DNA from: Burkholderiales bacterium
Lineage (GTDB): Bacteria > Pseudomonadota > Gammaproteobacteria > Burkholderiales > Casimicrobiaceae
Length of the DNA stretch: 60,057 nucleotides
Reading direction: 5' to 3'
Assembly (NCBI GenBank): GCA_016790165.1
Contig: JAEUPL010000019.1
Span: 1 to 60,057 of the forward strand
Shown: one piece after another, positions 1 through 10,300 of the stretch
How the letters are laid out: every line of letters starts with the position of its first letter
How positions within the stretch are numbered: the stretch's first letter is position 1
Translations under genes and position numbers: made by a program
Notes under the pieces: generated by a model
Told to the model about the DNA's origin: nothing
Databases searched by the model: none
What the model saw: the letters and a program-made list of their open reading frames with translations, nothing else

Positions 1-82
1 CAGGCCGACGACCGCTCGCCACCAGTTCAACTATCTGCTGCCGAAACGCCTCCGCGTACGGCGGCTTTGTCCTTCCACCCAT
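1..82 (-). CDS. IS3-family transposase OrfA, N-terminal fragment cut by window edge
   Basis: On the minus strand an ATG at 82-80 opens a frame reading MGGRTKPPYAEAFRQQIVEL, the typical start of IS3-family OrfA (a helix-turn-helix DNA-binding subunit made before the OrfAB transposase). The frame runs off the left edge, so only about 27 residues are visible. An IS3-like terminal repeat lies just upstream. The match to the family is by recognition of the N-terminal pattern; intactness of the element cannot be judged. Confidence 0.75.
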   Translation of the reverse strand, partial: MGGRTKPPYAEAFRQQIVELVASGRRP

Positions 83-140
83 TCCCTGACTCCTTCAATT
101 TCTTCAAACACGTAGTGTCCGTGAAATCGGGGTCAGTCCA
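1..140 (-). mobile_element. End of an IS3-type insertion sequence
   Basis: The sequence from about 115 to 140 (read on the minus strand TGGACTGACCCCGATTTCAC) resembles the terminal inverted repeats of IS3-family elements, which often carry TGACCCC near the tip. It sits directly upstream of the OrfA start. The element therefore ends about 84 bp before the first gene of the RNA-polymerase operon. Confidence 0.65.
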
Positions 141-158
141 GAGTAACCTCCTGAGTAT

Positions 159-183
159 GCATGCGCTAAGATCGCGCGCATGC
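159..183. repeat. Inverted repeat upstream of the RNA-polymerase operon
   Basis: GCATGCGC at 159-166 is followed by its perfect reverse complement GCGCATGC at 176-183, with 9 bp between. It lies about 40 bp before the first start codon of the operon and could be an operator, or could be chance. No regulator is assigned to it. Confidence 0.35.
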
Positions 184-189
184 TCTTGT

Positions 190-205
190 AGGCAGCGGAA
201 GTGCC
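190..205 (+). promoter_or_regulatory. Weak candidate sigma54 promoter (-24/-12)
   Basis: The string AGGCAGCGGAAGTGCC has GG at 191-192 and GC at 203-204 with the 10-bp gap required between the -24 GG and -12 GC of sigma54 promoters (consensus TGGCAC-N5-TTGCW). The match is partial, and the predicted transcript would start only about 8 nt before ATG 224. It is listed because the operon encodes a sigma54-activator-type AAA+ protein. Confidence 0.25.
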
Positions 206-223
206 ACAGCCGCACAGAAACCC

Positions 224-2935
224 ATGACTGGAACTCCAACTGAACAGATGCCGAAACAAGTCGCGCCACACTTCCTGTTCCGCCCGCTATTGGTTGTATT
301 TACCGAGGCCGCGCGCACAACTGATCGCCAGCAGATAGCCAAGGAGGGTTTGTTCGGTTGCACCGACTCCAGATCCGGAGAACAAGACGTCTGGGAGGCA
401 ATCGACATCCGGGTGCTCTATCGCACCGATTCGGAACAGGGCGGAAGCACTGCGGCGAAGCAATCGCATGCGCTGGAAGATGTCGCGGCTGCGATGGGGA
501 CCCCCTACCCGGAGGCAGTCAGCATGATGGTAGGGGACAGCGGTTGGGCGAGCGAGGGCGATGATAACTTCCTCAACAGCTCTGTGCGCCTCAAGGCGAC
601 CGTTGGGCTACCCTGCATTCCAACCCTTTGTTCGGCAGAAGCGGCGCCTGAGCCTTGGAAGTTCACAGCACTCGCCGCCGGTTCTTTACCGAAGCCCGTG
701 CACCTGGTCAATCATGTCGGACAACTGTTAACAGGAGCGGTTCGCGCACTTTATCGAACCTTGCCCACGCTGGGCGACAATAAACTTGCCGTGAGTGCGG
801 TTGAGCTACGCGAACAAGCGCACCGTGACGCTACGGTAGAGATGCTTGCGGCGATGGGGGCACCAAAACTGCTTGGCACGAACTCGCCTGAGCTGGCAGC
901 GCTGCAGCGCCTGGTGTTTCCCATTTCCGCCACCGCACCAAGCATGCGATTCGTAAAGTGCCTGAATGCCGGCAAATCGGGCGCCAAAGTGGCTGTACTC
1001 GAAGTAGAGGGCGAGGCCCCTGTCGTCGTCAAAATCGGCACACCACTCGCTTTGCAGTCCGAGCTGTATGGCTATAGCACGGTGATGGATCGCAAGTTGC
1101 GAACCGGGGTGGGTGCCAACGCACTTTATGGTCAGGGCCGCAATGGTCTGGTTATGGCCCAAGTAGTGCCCAGCGATGCTAGCCAAGTAGACGGAAGCTC
1201 AAAAGATGCGGTGGGTACGTGGTATGGCCTGTTGGCCTATGCCTACGCTGGCCCGCCTACGCGTGACACCCAATTGCGATCACTAGGGGACCAAGTCCGA
1301 AATGCGCTGAAAGACGCGAAGCGGCGTGACGAAGTGCTTGACTCGCTCAAGCACACGCTTGACAGCACGATTGCGGTGCTGCATCACGGTGCCCGTGCCC
1401 AGCGAAGAACGCTCTGGCAAAGTTTTGGTCAGGTATTGCCCCCGCTTTTGGCCATGCGGGTAAACCAATCCAGTGAACTGCAGACGTGCGCTGTCGTGAT
1501 GACCTTTGAGGAAGGCGCAGACAAGTCGTGGTACGCGGCCGATGCGGCACAGTTTCGTGCGGCGGCATCGGTTGCAGAACAAGCGAACGTGGCGGCACAG
1601 AAGCCGTTGATTCATCTGCGCCGCATGTCGCTCCATGATCTGGAAGGTTCGGGCCTAGAGGGCACCAAACCCAGTGCCCAGTTGCGCCACCCGCGTCTGG
1701 GCATGCGTATTCAGGTGCAGTTCGTTCCCTCTTTGCAAGCGCATTGCGACAGCCACGCCGCGCCAATTACCACGACCCTAGCGGCACAGTGGGCCAATCG
1801 ACCATGGATTCGTCGTGGCTGCCGGTTCGATGTCGCTGGTGAGGCGGTTTCCTGTCACGAGGTACTCCGTCGCGACGAACTGGATCGATTGCGTACGCCC
1901 GCAGCCGGATCGGGCATGGCGTGGGGCGCCCGCCACGTTTTCCTCACCGGGTCAATGACAACCAGCACACAATCCGGCGAAGGCGCGCGTCAACAGCATG
2001 ATAATTCCGACACGCCACCGAAGGGGGTTGACACGGCGCACGCGCTGCGACTGATCGACATTACCTTTCAAACAGCGGTTGGCGCGACCCACGGTGACCT
2101 GAATCTGGAGAACATCATGTTCTCCGCACAAGACAAGACCGGCTGGCTCATCGATTTCGAGCACTCGCGCAACGATGGCGCCATTGCTTATGACTACGCA
2201 AAACTCATCGTCGAGACCATCAACCACCATCTGCTGCCGCAAATTGACGATGTTTGCGGCGTTGTCTCCCGTCCGGCCTTCAGCCCGTCGAATCCCGACT
2301 CGGGCAAGCTGTTTTCATCGATGGCGACCATGCTGCTGGAAACCATTGCGGACTCCATGGCCATCGACATGGAACGCGGGCAAATCTCTACCCTCGCGCA
2401 ACACAAAATCACTCTGGCCGTGCGTAAAGGCGTCGATCTTGAGCGACCGCTCATCTTGCTGGACGACTATGAGAAGCCAACCTTGCCCGGTGGCATTGCC
2501 TTCTTGCTCGAAGTGATAGCCACCCTGCTGCGCGCTGCGCGCGCCGCCCTCAAGGCAGCGTACAACAACGATCAAGCGGCCCTGGCCAATCGCGACCTGG
2601 CGCGCGCGATCGGCGCATACGCCTTCGCGTCCAAGAAGTTCAAAAAAGGACCGGCGCTGTCTTCCCATCGGGCGGCGCTTGAAACGCTGGCGACCCGATG
2701 CTTGCAGATCGGGATTCCCGGGCTCGCCGCCTTGTTCGCCGGTGGTGGGTCTGGCGTGCCAAATGCGAGTGATCCCCACGCCTTCTTGATGTATTGGTTG
2801 AACTCACGATCAACGACGAAAGAAAACAGCAGCTCATATACGGGCGAGACGCCAGCCGAGTCTGCAACGTCTGCTTCCGACTCCCATCTGGCGGCAGAAC
2901 AAAATACCACCGCTCAAACGCAGGCCACAGCATGA
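224..2935 (+). CDS. Kinase-fold (TCAD9-like) protein
   Basis: This 903-residue protein carries features of a protein-kinase/aminoglycoside-phosphotransferase fold. A nucleotide-binding-like strand pair with VVVKIGTP lies near residue 265, a catalytic-loop motif HGDLNLENI near 622, and a metal-binding-like LIDFEHS near 641. It resembles kinase-like domains reported in bacterial ternary conflict systems (TCAD9), but I assign that from memory of the motif layout. The N-terminal 230 and C-terminal 200 residues are not recognised. It is first in a five-gene plus-strand operon; its TGA overlaps the ATG of the next gene (ATGA). A phosphorylation target, or whether it phosphorylates proteins, nucleosides or small molecules, cannot be read from sequence. 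Confidence 0.6.
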   Translation: MTGTPTEQMPKQVAPHFLFRPLLVVFTEAARTTDRQQIAKEGLFGCTDSRSGEQDVWEAIDIRVLYRTDSEQGGSTAAKQSHALEDVAAAMGTPYPEAVSMMVGDSGWASEGDDNFLNSSVRLKATVGLPCIPTLCSAEAAPEPWKFTALAAGSLPKPVHLVNHVGQLLTGAVRALYRTLPTLGDNKLAVSAVELREQAHRDATVEMLAAMGAPKLLGTNSPELAALQRLVFPISATAPSMRFVKCLNAGKSGAKVAVLEVEGEAPVVVKIGTPLALQSELYGYSTVMDRKLRTGVGANALYGQGRNGLVMAQVVPSDASQVDGSSKDAVGTWYGLLAYAYAGPPTRDTQLRSLGDQVRNALKDAKRRDEVLDSLKHTLDSTIAVLHHGARAQRRTLWQSFGQVLPPLLAMRVNQSSELQTCAVVMTFEEGADKSWYAADAAQFRAAASVAEQANVAAQKPLIHLRRMSLHDLEGSGLEGTKPSAQLRHPRLGMRIQVQFVPSLQAHCDSHAAPITTTLAAQWANRPWIRRGCRFDVAGEAVSCHEVLRRDELDRLRTPAAGSGMAWGARHVFLTGSMTTSTQSGEGARQQHDNSDTPPKGVDTAHALRLIDITFQTAVGATHGDLNLENIMFSAQDKTGWLIDFEHSRNDGAIAYDYAKLIVETINHHLLPQIDDVCGVVSRPAFSPSNPDSGKLFSSMATMLLETIADSMAIDMERGQISTLAQHKITLAVRKGVDLERPLILLDDYEKPTLPGGIAFLLEVIATLLRAARAALKAAYNNDQAALANRDLARAIGAYAFASKKFKKGPALSSHRAALETLATRCLQIGIPGLAALFAGGGSGVPNASDPHAFLMYWLNSRSTTKENSSSYTGETPAESATSASDSHLAAEQNTTAQTQATA

Positions 2936-4353
2936 CTGCGACCGAATCATCAGCCCCCCAGAACAACGGTACCCACAGCGAAACCGCGCAACAATTCTGT
3001 AACCTCGTGCGTGGGCACTTCGAAGCCGGCGACATCACCCCCTTGTTTTCCGCGACGAATACCGAAGAAGTGCAGTATTGGGATTTCGCCTCCACCGGGT
3101 CGATCGGGAATCTTTCCCCCTTCGTCGGCTACTTGTGGCTGATGGGTCGACATCGCGCACAAAAGACCAACCTTGCTGAGCCGAACATCTACATACCCAA
3201 AATCGCCAGCGAGGGCGCCGGCGGTGGTACGGTGGATACGTTGCGAGCGGGTGGCTATGAATTCCTCAGCGAACCCGACCTTGTCCGCGTATTGGTTCAA
3301 ACTGCGGGAGGTCGCTTTTTTCAGCAGCAGGCAGGCCTGACCGGGTACGACAAGCCGCTGATGAAGGCTCGCAAGGAGGTTGGACTGATGACCTCGGGTG
3401 AACTGGTGCTTGCCTCAATCCTCGCCAAGAAACTGGCCATTGGCACGACGCATGTCGTCATCGACGTCAAACTGGGCGCTGACGGCAAGATGTACCCAAG
3501 GCTCGGGGGTATCCCGATGCCTGAAGGCCTAAGTACGGAGGAAATTGCCCGCGAGGCGCGCGGTGAGACACTGTGCGATGGCAAAGCGGTGTTTGTTCCC
3601 GCGAGCCAGGTTCCCACCCTCGCGAAATGGCTGGCCGGATTGCTTGGTGGCGGCTACGACGAAAACGCAGAGTTCGTTACGGTTGAGTGGAAAGGGCCAT
3701 ATGGTCGAAGCGTATGGGTCCGGCTGATCTTCAGCAACGCCGACACACCGCAGTGTCGGGCAGTCGGACGGTTACTGATACTGCACCAGCTTGAGCAACT
3801 ATCCTCTGAGTTTTGCACGTTGCCCAAAGAAATGTGCGATTGGTATTGCAAACATGTTCCGAGCGCGGTGGATAGTGCCGCAGTAGCACAATCGACAATC
3901 CAAACCGAGTGGAAGCAGTTGAAGCATCTGCTGCCCAAACTCGACGACAAGAACTCCGACTACTTGACGATCAAGACGCATTTGGCCGCCGCAATGAAAC
4001 CGGGGACCAGCCACACTGACTCGCCCCGCGGATCAACCTCACTCGATTCCGTCACGGTGTACGGCGAGGAAGTGCCGCTTTGGGTCGATGCCAGCCTGAT
4101 TGGACGAACCATCGAGCGCATGCAGGCCTATCCTCTGGACACGCTGTTCGACTCGCTCGGTGGCATCAACCAGCACGATCCAGCGGTCGGTATTTGGCTG
4201 CATCGATTGCCCGGCGAAGTGGTCACAGAAAACGAGCCCGTGGTAACGGCTTTCTTTCGCCCCGTTGATGACGGGGCCAGACTCAAGCGCAAGCTGATCC
4301 GCTATCTCAGTGAGAACGTCACGTTCGTGCCGCCTGAAAGCAAATCAACCTGA
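2932..4353 (+). CDS. Thymidine/pyrimidine-nucleoside phosphorylase-like protein
   Basis: Start chosen at ATG 2932 because it overlaps the upstream stop; an upstream in-frame start would lie inside the previous gene. The 473-residue product shows the thymidine phosphorylase (DeoA)/AMP phosphorylase core: DFASTGSIGN (family KHSTGGVGD), GGTVDTLRAGGYEFL (family GGTLDKLE), QQAGLTGYDKPLMKARKEV (family QTGxLxPADKxLYxLRDV) and ASILAKKLAIGTTHVVIDVK. The arginine and SILAKK lysine match known active-site positions, but the phosphate-loop lysine and second glycine of KxSTGG are changed, so activity or substrate may differ. Known members cleave nucleosides with phosphate to give ribose-1-phosphates. Here it is coupled to a Nudix-RNA polymerase, which suggests nucleotide processing. 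Confidence 0.7.
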   Translation: MTATESSAPQNNGTHSETAQQFCNLVRGHFEAGDITPLFSATNTEEVQYWDFASTGSIGNLSPFVGYLWLMGRHRAQKTNLAEPNIYIPKIASEGAGGGTVDTLRAGGYEFLSEPDLVRVLVQTAGGRFFQQQAGLTGYDKPLMKARKEVGLMTSGELVLASILAKKLAIGTTHVVIDVKLGADGKMYPRLGGIPMPEGLSTEEIAREARGETLCDGKAVFVPASQVPTLAKWLAGLLGGGYDENAEFVTVEWKGPYGRSVWVRLIFSNADTPQCRAVGRLLILHQLEQLSSEFCTLPKEMCDWYCKHVPSAVDSAAVAQSTIQTEWKQLKHLLPKLDDKNSDYLTIKTHLAAAMKPGTSHTDSPRGSTSLDSVTVYGEEVPLWVDASLIGRTIERMQAYPLDTLFDSLGGINQHDPAVGIWLHRLPGEVVTENEPVVTAFFRPVDDGARLKRKLIRYLSENVTFVPPESKST

Positions 4354-4368
4354 AGGCGGTTTCGCCCT

Positions 4369-7300
4369 ATGAAACGCCTTGCATTCATCACACTCGTCGA
4401 GACGTCTGACCATGGCGACGCCGAGCGGTACTGGTTTATCTGGAATCAGCACATGCTGGCGCCGGGTTTTTTCGGGGGGAGCGTTGACGCAACGGATTCC
4501 TCCCCGCGTGCAGCAGTGCTCCGGGAGCTGCAGGAAGAACTGGGTGTTGCGGAGCTATTTTCGAGATACAAAGTCGCACTTCCAGGCGACCCGACGCTGA
4601 GCGACGAGCTAGCGTCGTTGGTCGATTCTGCAAGAGAGTGCGCGGTAGATCAGCCGTGGCCGATTTATTCATTGCGCGCTGCGAAGGAGGGCAAAACGGC
4701 AAACACCGTTCGTTCGGTGTCGCACTACGTCGCCCGGTTCGCAGCCATAGATTACCCTGCATTGAGTGCGAAGCTGCACACCTTGTCCGGACTGGAAATA
4801 CCTGCCAGTCTGCGCGCGAATGATGATAGCGCGAAGATATGCAGTCGATTCACCGCCGATGAGTTGATCGAACATGCCCCGCGATGGCACTATCAACCTT
4901 GGATTGCCAGCGCGCTCGCTTTCAAGGCGATTGAACTTCCGGCCACGATGTTGCCTTGGCAGTCCTGCGCGCTGCGAACCGCGGAGGCGATGCGCGCCAG
5001 GCTGCAGTACTATGCCCGACTCGGTGGTATCCGCGGCCACTTCGCCGTGCGCATCCTACCCGGTTACACGCCAGACGAACCACACGTTGACGATATAGGC
5101 AGTGCCGCCTGGCTCGATATACGTCATAGCGCGATTTCGCGCGACCCTAGCGAAGGCATCGACGATATTGCTGAGCCGCTCATTGCGCGGCTGATCGCGT
5201 GGTCGAGCGACTCAATCTTCCAGAGCACGGATTCGGAGGGCAAGACCAGCCTGCTGGTCTCGATCCCGCGGATGGTTCGCCGACGGGGCTTGTACGTGCG
5301 CCCAGAAAGTTATCCACTCGACGCGGACGAGCCTGTTTCTGACTTCGTATGGCCCTCTCTGCCATCGAGCGTCGGCGTGCGTACCGTACTCAGCGACCCG
5401 CCGGATATTGGTCTCATCAAGCGCTTTGAAACGGACTGGTTAGCCTGGTACCAAATCGTTCACACCCTGTTTGCCGAAAGAGGAACCGGCAACCTCGTCG
5501 ATGAGTCGCACCTCGATAGCTGGCGGGTACTGACGATTTCATCGCGTCTGTTATTGGCTCTTGATCACGTTGCCGTCGCACTGTTTCTTTCTCAGGCAAG
5601 ATGGGCGGAGCGGACCCAAACGGAAGCTGCCGAACACGGCGACAACTTTGTGCTGGCAACGGACATCCGTTCCCTGCAAACCGACAAAGCGCCACCTGAC
5701 CTCAAACTCGCGTTCATCCCCAACGCTGACACCATCGCTGTTGACCCTGCACGCTTTGCGGCTTGCCTCACCGATCGCCACACTAGTGACGGTCTCGCGC
5801 GAATCGCAACATTCATGCAACTGCTCGACGACCTTCGCCCCGACAACGCGCATTACCTGAGGGCGGGTAACGAACGTGTGGAACGACTCGACGCGTTGAA
5901 CCAAGCCGAGTTCGCCTCAGCACTGTGTCGCGTTGAGCGCTATGGCTATAGTGGTACGGGGCTGGATCATCTGCCTGCGAGTTTCCGCCAGTTGCACCCG
6001 TCCCATCGCGGCATTCTCTGCCCGTTCGAAACGCCCGAGTCCAAGCGCGTGGGTTTGACAGTTCATTTTGCAACCACCGCGCGCATAGATCCCTATGGCG
6101 GTCTCTCTGCTGCCGGTGAAACTGATGGTGAACTCGCCAGATCCCCCGCCACGCATCTGCTGCCACTCATCGGGCACAGCGACACGACGCGCACCTCCAT
6201 GTGTGCAAAAAATCTCAAGCAGGCGACAGCCATTGTGGGTGCCGAGCCGCCCCGGCTCAAGAGTGGAACCGCCGACGCCGCGCTCGCCCCCATTGAAGGC
6301 GTGCTCAAACGGCACGACGTACACCTCCCGCGCGACTGTGGACGCAATGTCATCGTCGCTTACATGCCTTGGCACGGACTGAACACAGACGACGCTATCG
6401 TTATCAGTCACAGCGCGCGCGATGCGTTCGCCTGGAAGCAGGCACGAACTTTGCGCTTTCGCGTCCTGCCTGGTTGGCGAATGTTGACGACCGCCGAGCG
6501 CACCGAACAAATGTCCCCGCTGACCGCGCAGCTCGCCACCCTGCACTACGAGGAGGCCGGACATATCAAGGCAGGCAGCATCGTGACCGAAGGCTGCGAG
6601 TTTGCCTGGTTCAAACATTCGACGGGCGCGATTCGTCCGCTGCGCCTGCGTGACATTGTGCATGGCGAGGTAAGCGCAGTACGCTGGCAGCCGACGACCA
6701 ATGCCACATGGCTCGGTCACACGCTTGAGGTCGATGTTGAGGCGCATTTGCCCCTTCTGCCAGGCGACAAACTGATGGGGCGTTACGGCAACAAGGGCGT
6801 CATCGCGCGCATCGTCGCCGACGAGGACATGCCACGTATCCCGGACACCGAGGCGGTGCCGAAGCCGCTGCGGGGCCGCCACGTCGAAGTGCTTCTCAAC
6901 CCGCTGGGCGTGGTGACCCGTCTCAATCTGGGGCAAGTCTTCGAAACGCATTTGACCTGGGCACAGGCCTTTCGCCCGCAAAATGGTTCGGAAGCGGTTC
7001 TTACCGCAGGCGCCGTCCTGACGAAGGAGCAGCGCGATGCGATTCAGCAACATCCGATGGTGAAGCTGTCGATTCCTGGTAGCAGCACTGGCGCGTCTGC
7101 GCCAATCACAACCATTTATCCCGTGACCGTAGGTTGGCAATATCTGTTTCGCCTCAAGCAGTCGCCGTCTCTGAAGGGACATTTCCGAGGCAAGGGTGCC
7201 GTGAGTGGTGGCGGGTATGCCGCGTTGACCGGCCAACCAACCAGGGGCCGCCGCCAGCGCGGAGGTCAAAGTTTCGGCGAGATGGAGCTTTGGGCGCTCA

Positions 7301-10300
7301 TGGCGCACGGCAGCGCCCACTTGCTGGCCGACGTCATCGGCCCCAGATCCACGCCGCCCGGCACCGGGAGTGGTATCCACCCGACTTGGGCGAGCATCTG
7401 CGCCCACCTCCAGGCGCTGGGCATCGACGTCGAACGAGACCATCGCGGGGCGCGCGCGAAGCGCATCACTCGCCCGAGCGACGGCGACGAGTGGTCGGGT
7501 GACCATACTTGGGCCGCAGCGAGCTGGCGCTGCAACCACTGTCGCACTGTGTACGAAGCACCCGACCAAGCGGCCGTTGCGGTTGCGACTACCGAACGCG
7601 GCGGCGACTACGCACCGCTATACGGCTGGTTGACCATAATCGCCCCTGAGCTTTTGCCCGTCGTCTCCGCATTACCCTTCGTCGCGGTCGCTCAAGGCAA
7701 GCGTGACGAGCCGGTTTCCGTCGCGTCTGACCGCTGGCGCGTGACGTTGAGTAGCACGCATGCCGGGGACGGGCGTGACCGGCTGCTTCCCCTGACCCTA
7801 GTCTTCGAACGTCAAGGCGACGCTGCTGCAGCGCCCGATGACCCGAGCACCGGATTTGTTTTCCGTCTGCCACGTCCGTCCGCCAAACTTAATTGGAAAG
7901 CGGGTTTTGCCTGGTGCTGCCCAAGGCACCCAACGCAGCCACTGGCGCGGCTTGCCCCCGTCGACGTGCAGGCGGCGCGAGAGTGCAACGTTCAGTGGAT
8001 CTCGCTAGCCAGGGTTAGCTCTGCTGACCCCGCAGAGCGCGGCCTTGTCGACGTGCCCGTGCTGCCAGCAATGTACCGACCGAGTGGCCACGACGGCAGC
8101 CCCGCGCCGCTCACTACTGCCTACCACGCACTGCTGAACGCGGCGCACCGCCCTGGCGGCGACGCACGCAAGCAGCAAATTCGTTGGCAGCTTGCGGTGA
8201 TTCAGGCACTACTCTGGCACCGCTTGACAGGCAATTTACGCCACCCTGGTTCGCTGCAGCCTCTGAACTCTGCCGATTCGCAGCCTGATGGCGTCTCTGC
8301 AGCAGAGACCCGCGTCGCGCATCAGCGTATGGCGCGCCATCTTCGTCAGCGCTTTGGGCTAACCGAACGGTCACCCAAATTTGGCCTGCTGCGCGGTGCT
8401 GGGCTACGCCGCCGTGTGGACTGGTCGGGGCGCTTTGTCATCATCCCGCGCCCGGACTTGCCGGTGGATCACTGCGCAGTGCCAGCCGCGGCGCTCGCCG
8501 TACTGCTCGGCGAAACCATCGCAGAGTGGATCCAAACGCCAGTGGCAATGGCGTCAATCACAGACATCGCAGCGGAGTCATCCGCTGACGTGCGCAAGCC
8601 GGAATACTGGCTCGGGCGCACGTTTCTTTCTACCCCCGCGGTCGTTGAGGGCGTTTCGGATGCACGATGGGCCACTCTGCGGGCAAGTAAGGCGATCATT
8701 GACGCCTACCTCGGCGCCCACCCCGACACATATGTACTGCTCAACCGCCAGCCATCACTCCACAAGCACAGCCTGCTTGCCTTCCGCCCCATTTCGGCTG
8801 AACTGGGCGAAGGTTGGACACTCGGCATCCACCCCTTAGTTTGCAAAGGATTTAACGCCGATTTTGATGGCGACGAGATGACAATACACGCCGTGCTCAC
8901 GCCAGAACAGCGGGCCGAGGCAGCACACCTCTTGCCGACACACGCCACCCAACTCACTATGGCCGCCAATCCCTCCAATCCGCTCTGGGAGTGCAAGCAA
9001 GACTTCGCGCTAGGAGCGTGGCTCGCGCGCGTCAACGCTGACGATGCTCTGCAGGCTCTGGCAAGAGCAGCGAACGCTGAGGTTTGCCATCGCGCTGGTC
9101 AGCAAACCCCGTCGGCGACGACGTCAGACGTGGTGGCACTCCTCAACGCTACCTACCAGCAAGCCTTGCGCACAGCGACGCAGGCGGGCGTTTCATTCAG
9201 CGCAATAGAACTGCTTCGGCTTGACGCAAAAGCCGTGGCCTGCCATCCGACACGCGACGGCGATGAGGCCGCTGCGTACGCAGGCAACCAGACCGACGGC
9301 GTGTCCGCCAGAAAGCAACTCGACGACGACAAAGACGTCGCTCCCAATTTGTATGCACTTTTCACCAGCAAGGCCCGAGGCAAAGTGGAGCAGCATGGTC
9401 GACAAATGTACGTTGCACGTGGCTATCTTGACCCGAATGAACTGACTCGAGGCGAGACCAAGGCGCTGGGCAGAGACCTGAAAACAGTGCAGATCGGCCG
9501 CCATCACTGCCCGGTCTCGCTGACACGCGGACAATCTGCGGACCAGCTGTTCTACGCCGCATTCGCGGGTCGAAGCGCCTTGGTCGACAAGAAGTTGTTG
9601 ACTCCCACCGCAGGTGCACTTACCCGGCGCATGATGCTCGCCGCGTGGGAGTGGTGCATTTTTGGGGACGACTGCCACGCACCCTCGCCCCAGTCTGCCA
9701 TCTCCTGCCAGCAATCGGCCAGAACGGGTCGGCACAAAGTGATCTGTCGCGCCTGTTACGGTGCCGGGGCACATCTTGCCGATGGTGCGCCGATCGGCGT
9801 ACTTGCGGCGCAAAGCGTGGGCGAACGCGGCACCCAGCTCTCGATGGAAAGCTACAAAGGCGACGGTCGTCGAGTGCGACCGAGCAACGTGGCACACCTC
9901 CTCACTGTGCTGCAGCAGATGGCAAAATGCGTTGCCAGCAACTTGTCTGCCACCGCTCCTACGCAGAAAAAAACTGACACCGTGCGGGCTCTTGCCAAAT
10001 ATGCTCGGGAGGGGGCCAGCGCCTCCGGTGTATGGACGGAAGTGGTTCAGCGGCATCTTGACGCGTGGCTTAACCAGACAACTGAACCCTCCTGCGAGCA
10101 ATGCGCCACCTTCGCTCAAACCTGGTTTGTCTTGGCCATCAACAGCATAGACGTGTACCAGGCGCTCGCCCGGTGGCATGTACCACTCATCGCTCGCGTC
10201 GTATTTGACGCCGCTTCCACCAGCGGTGGTTGGCTAACTGAGTGGCTGCATGGGAATGATCGCATTGCACGCTCACCGCATACCCGTTGGCGCGAAATAC

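Noticed and set aside
5917-7569. 550-residue open frame on the minus strand
   Set aside because: It is antisense to the conserved RpoB motifs of the fused polymerase; GC-rich codon bias leaves the opposite strand open by chance.
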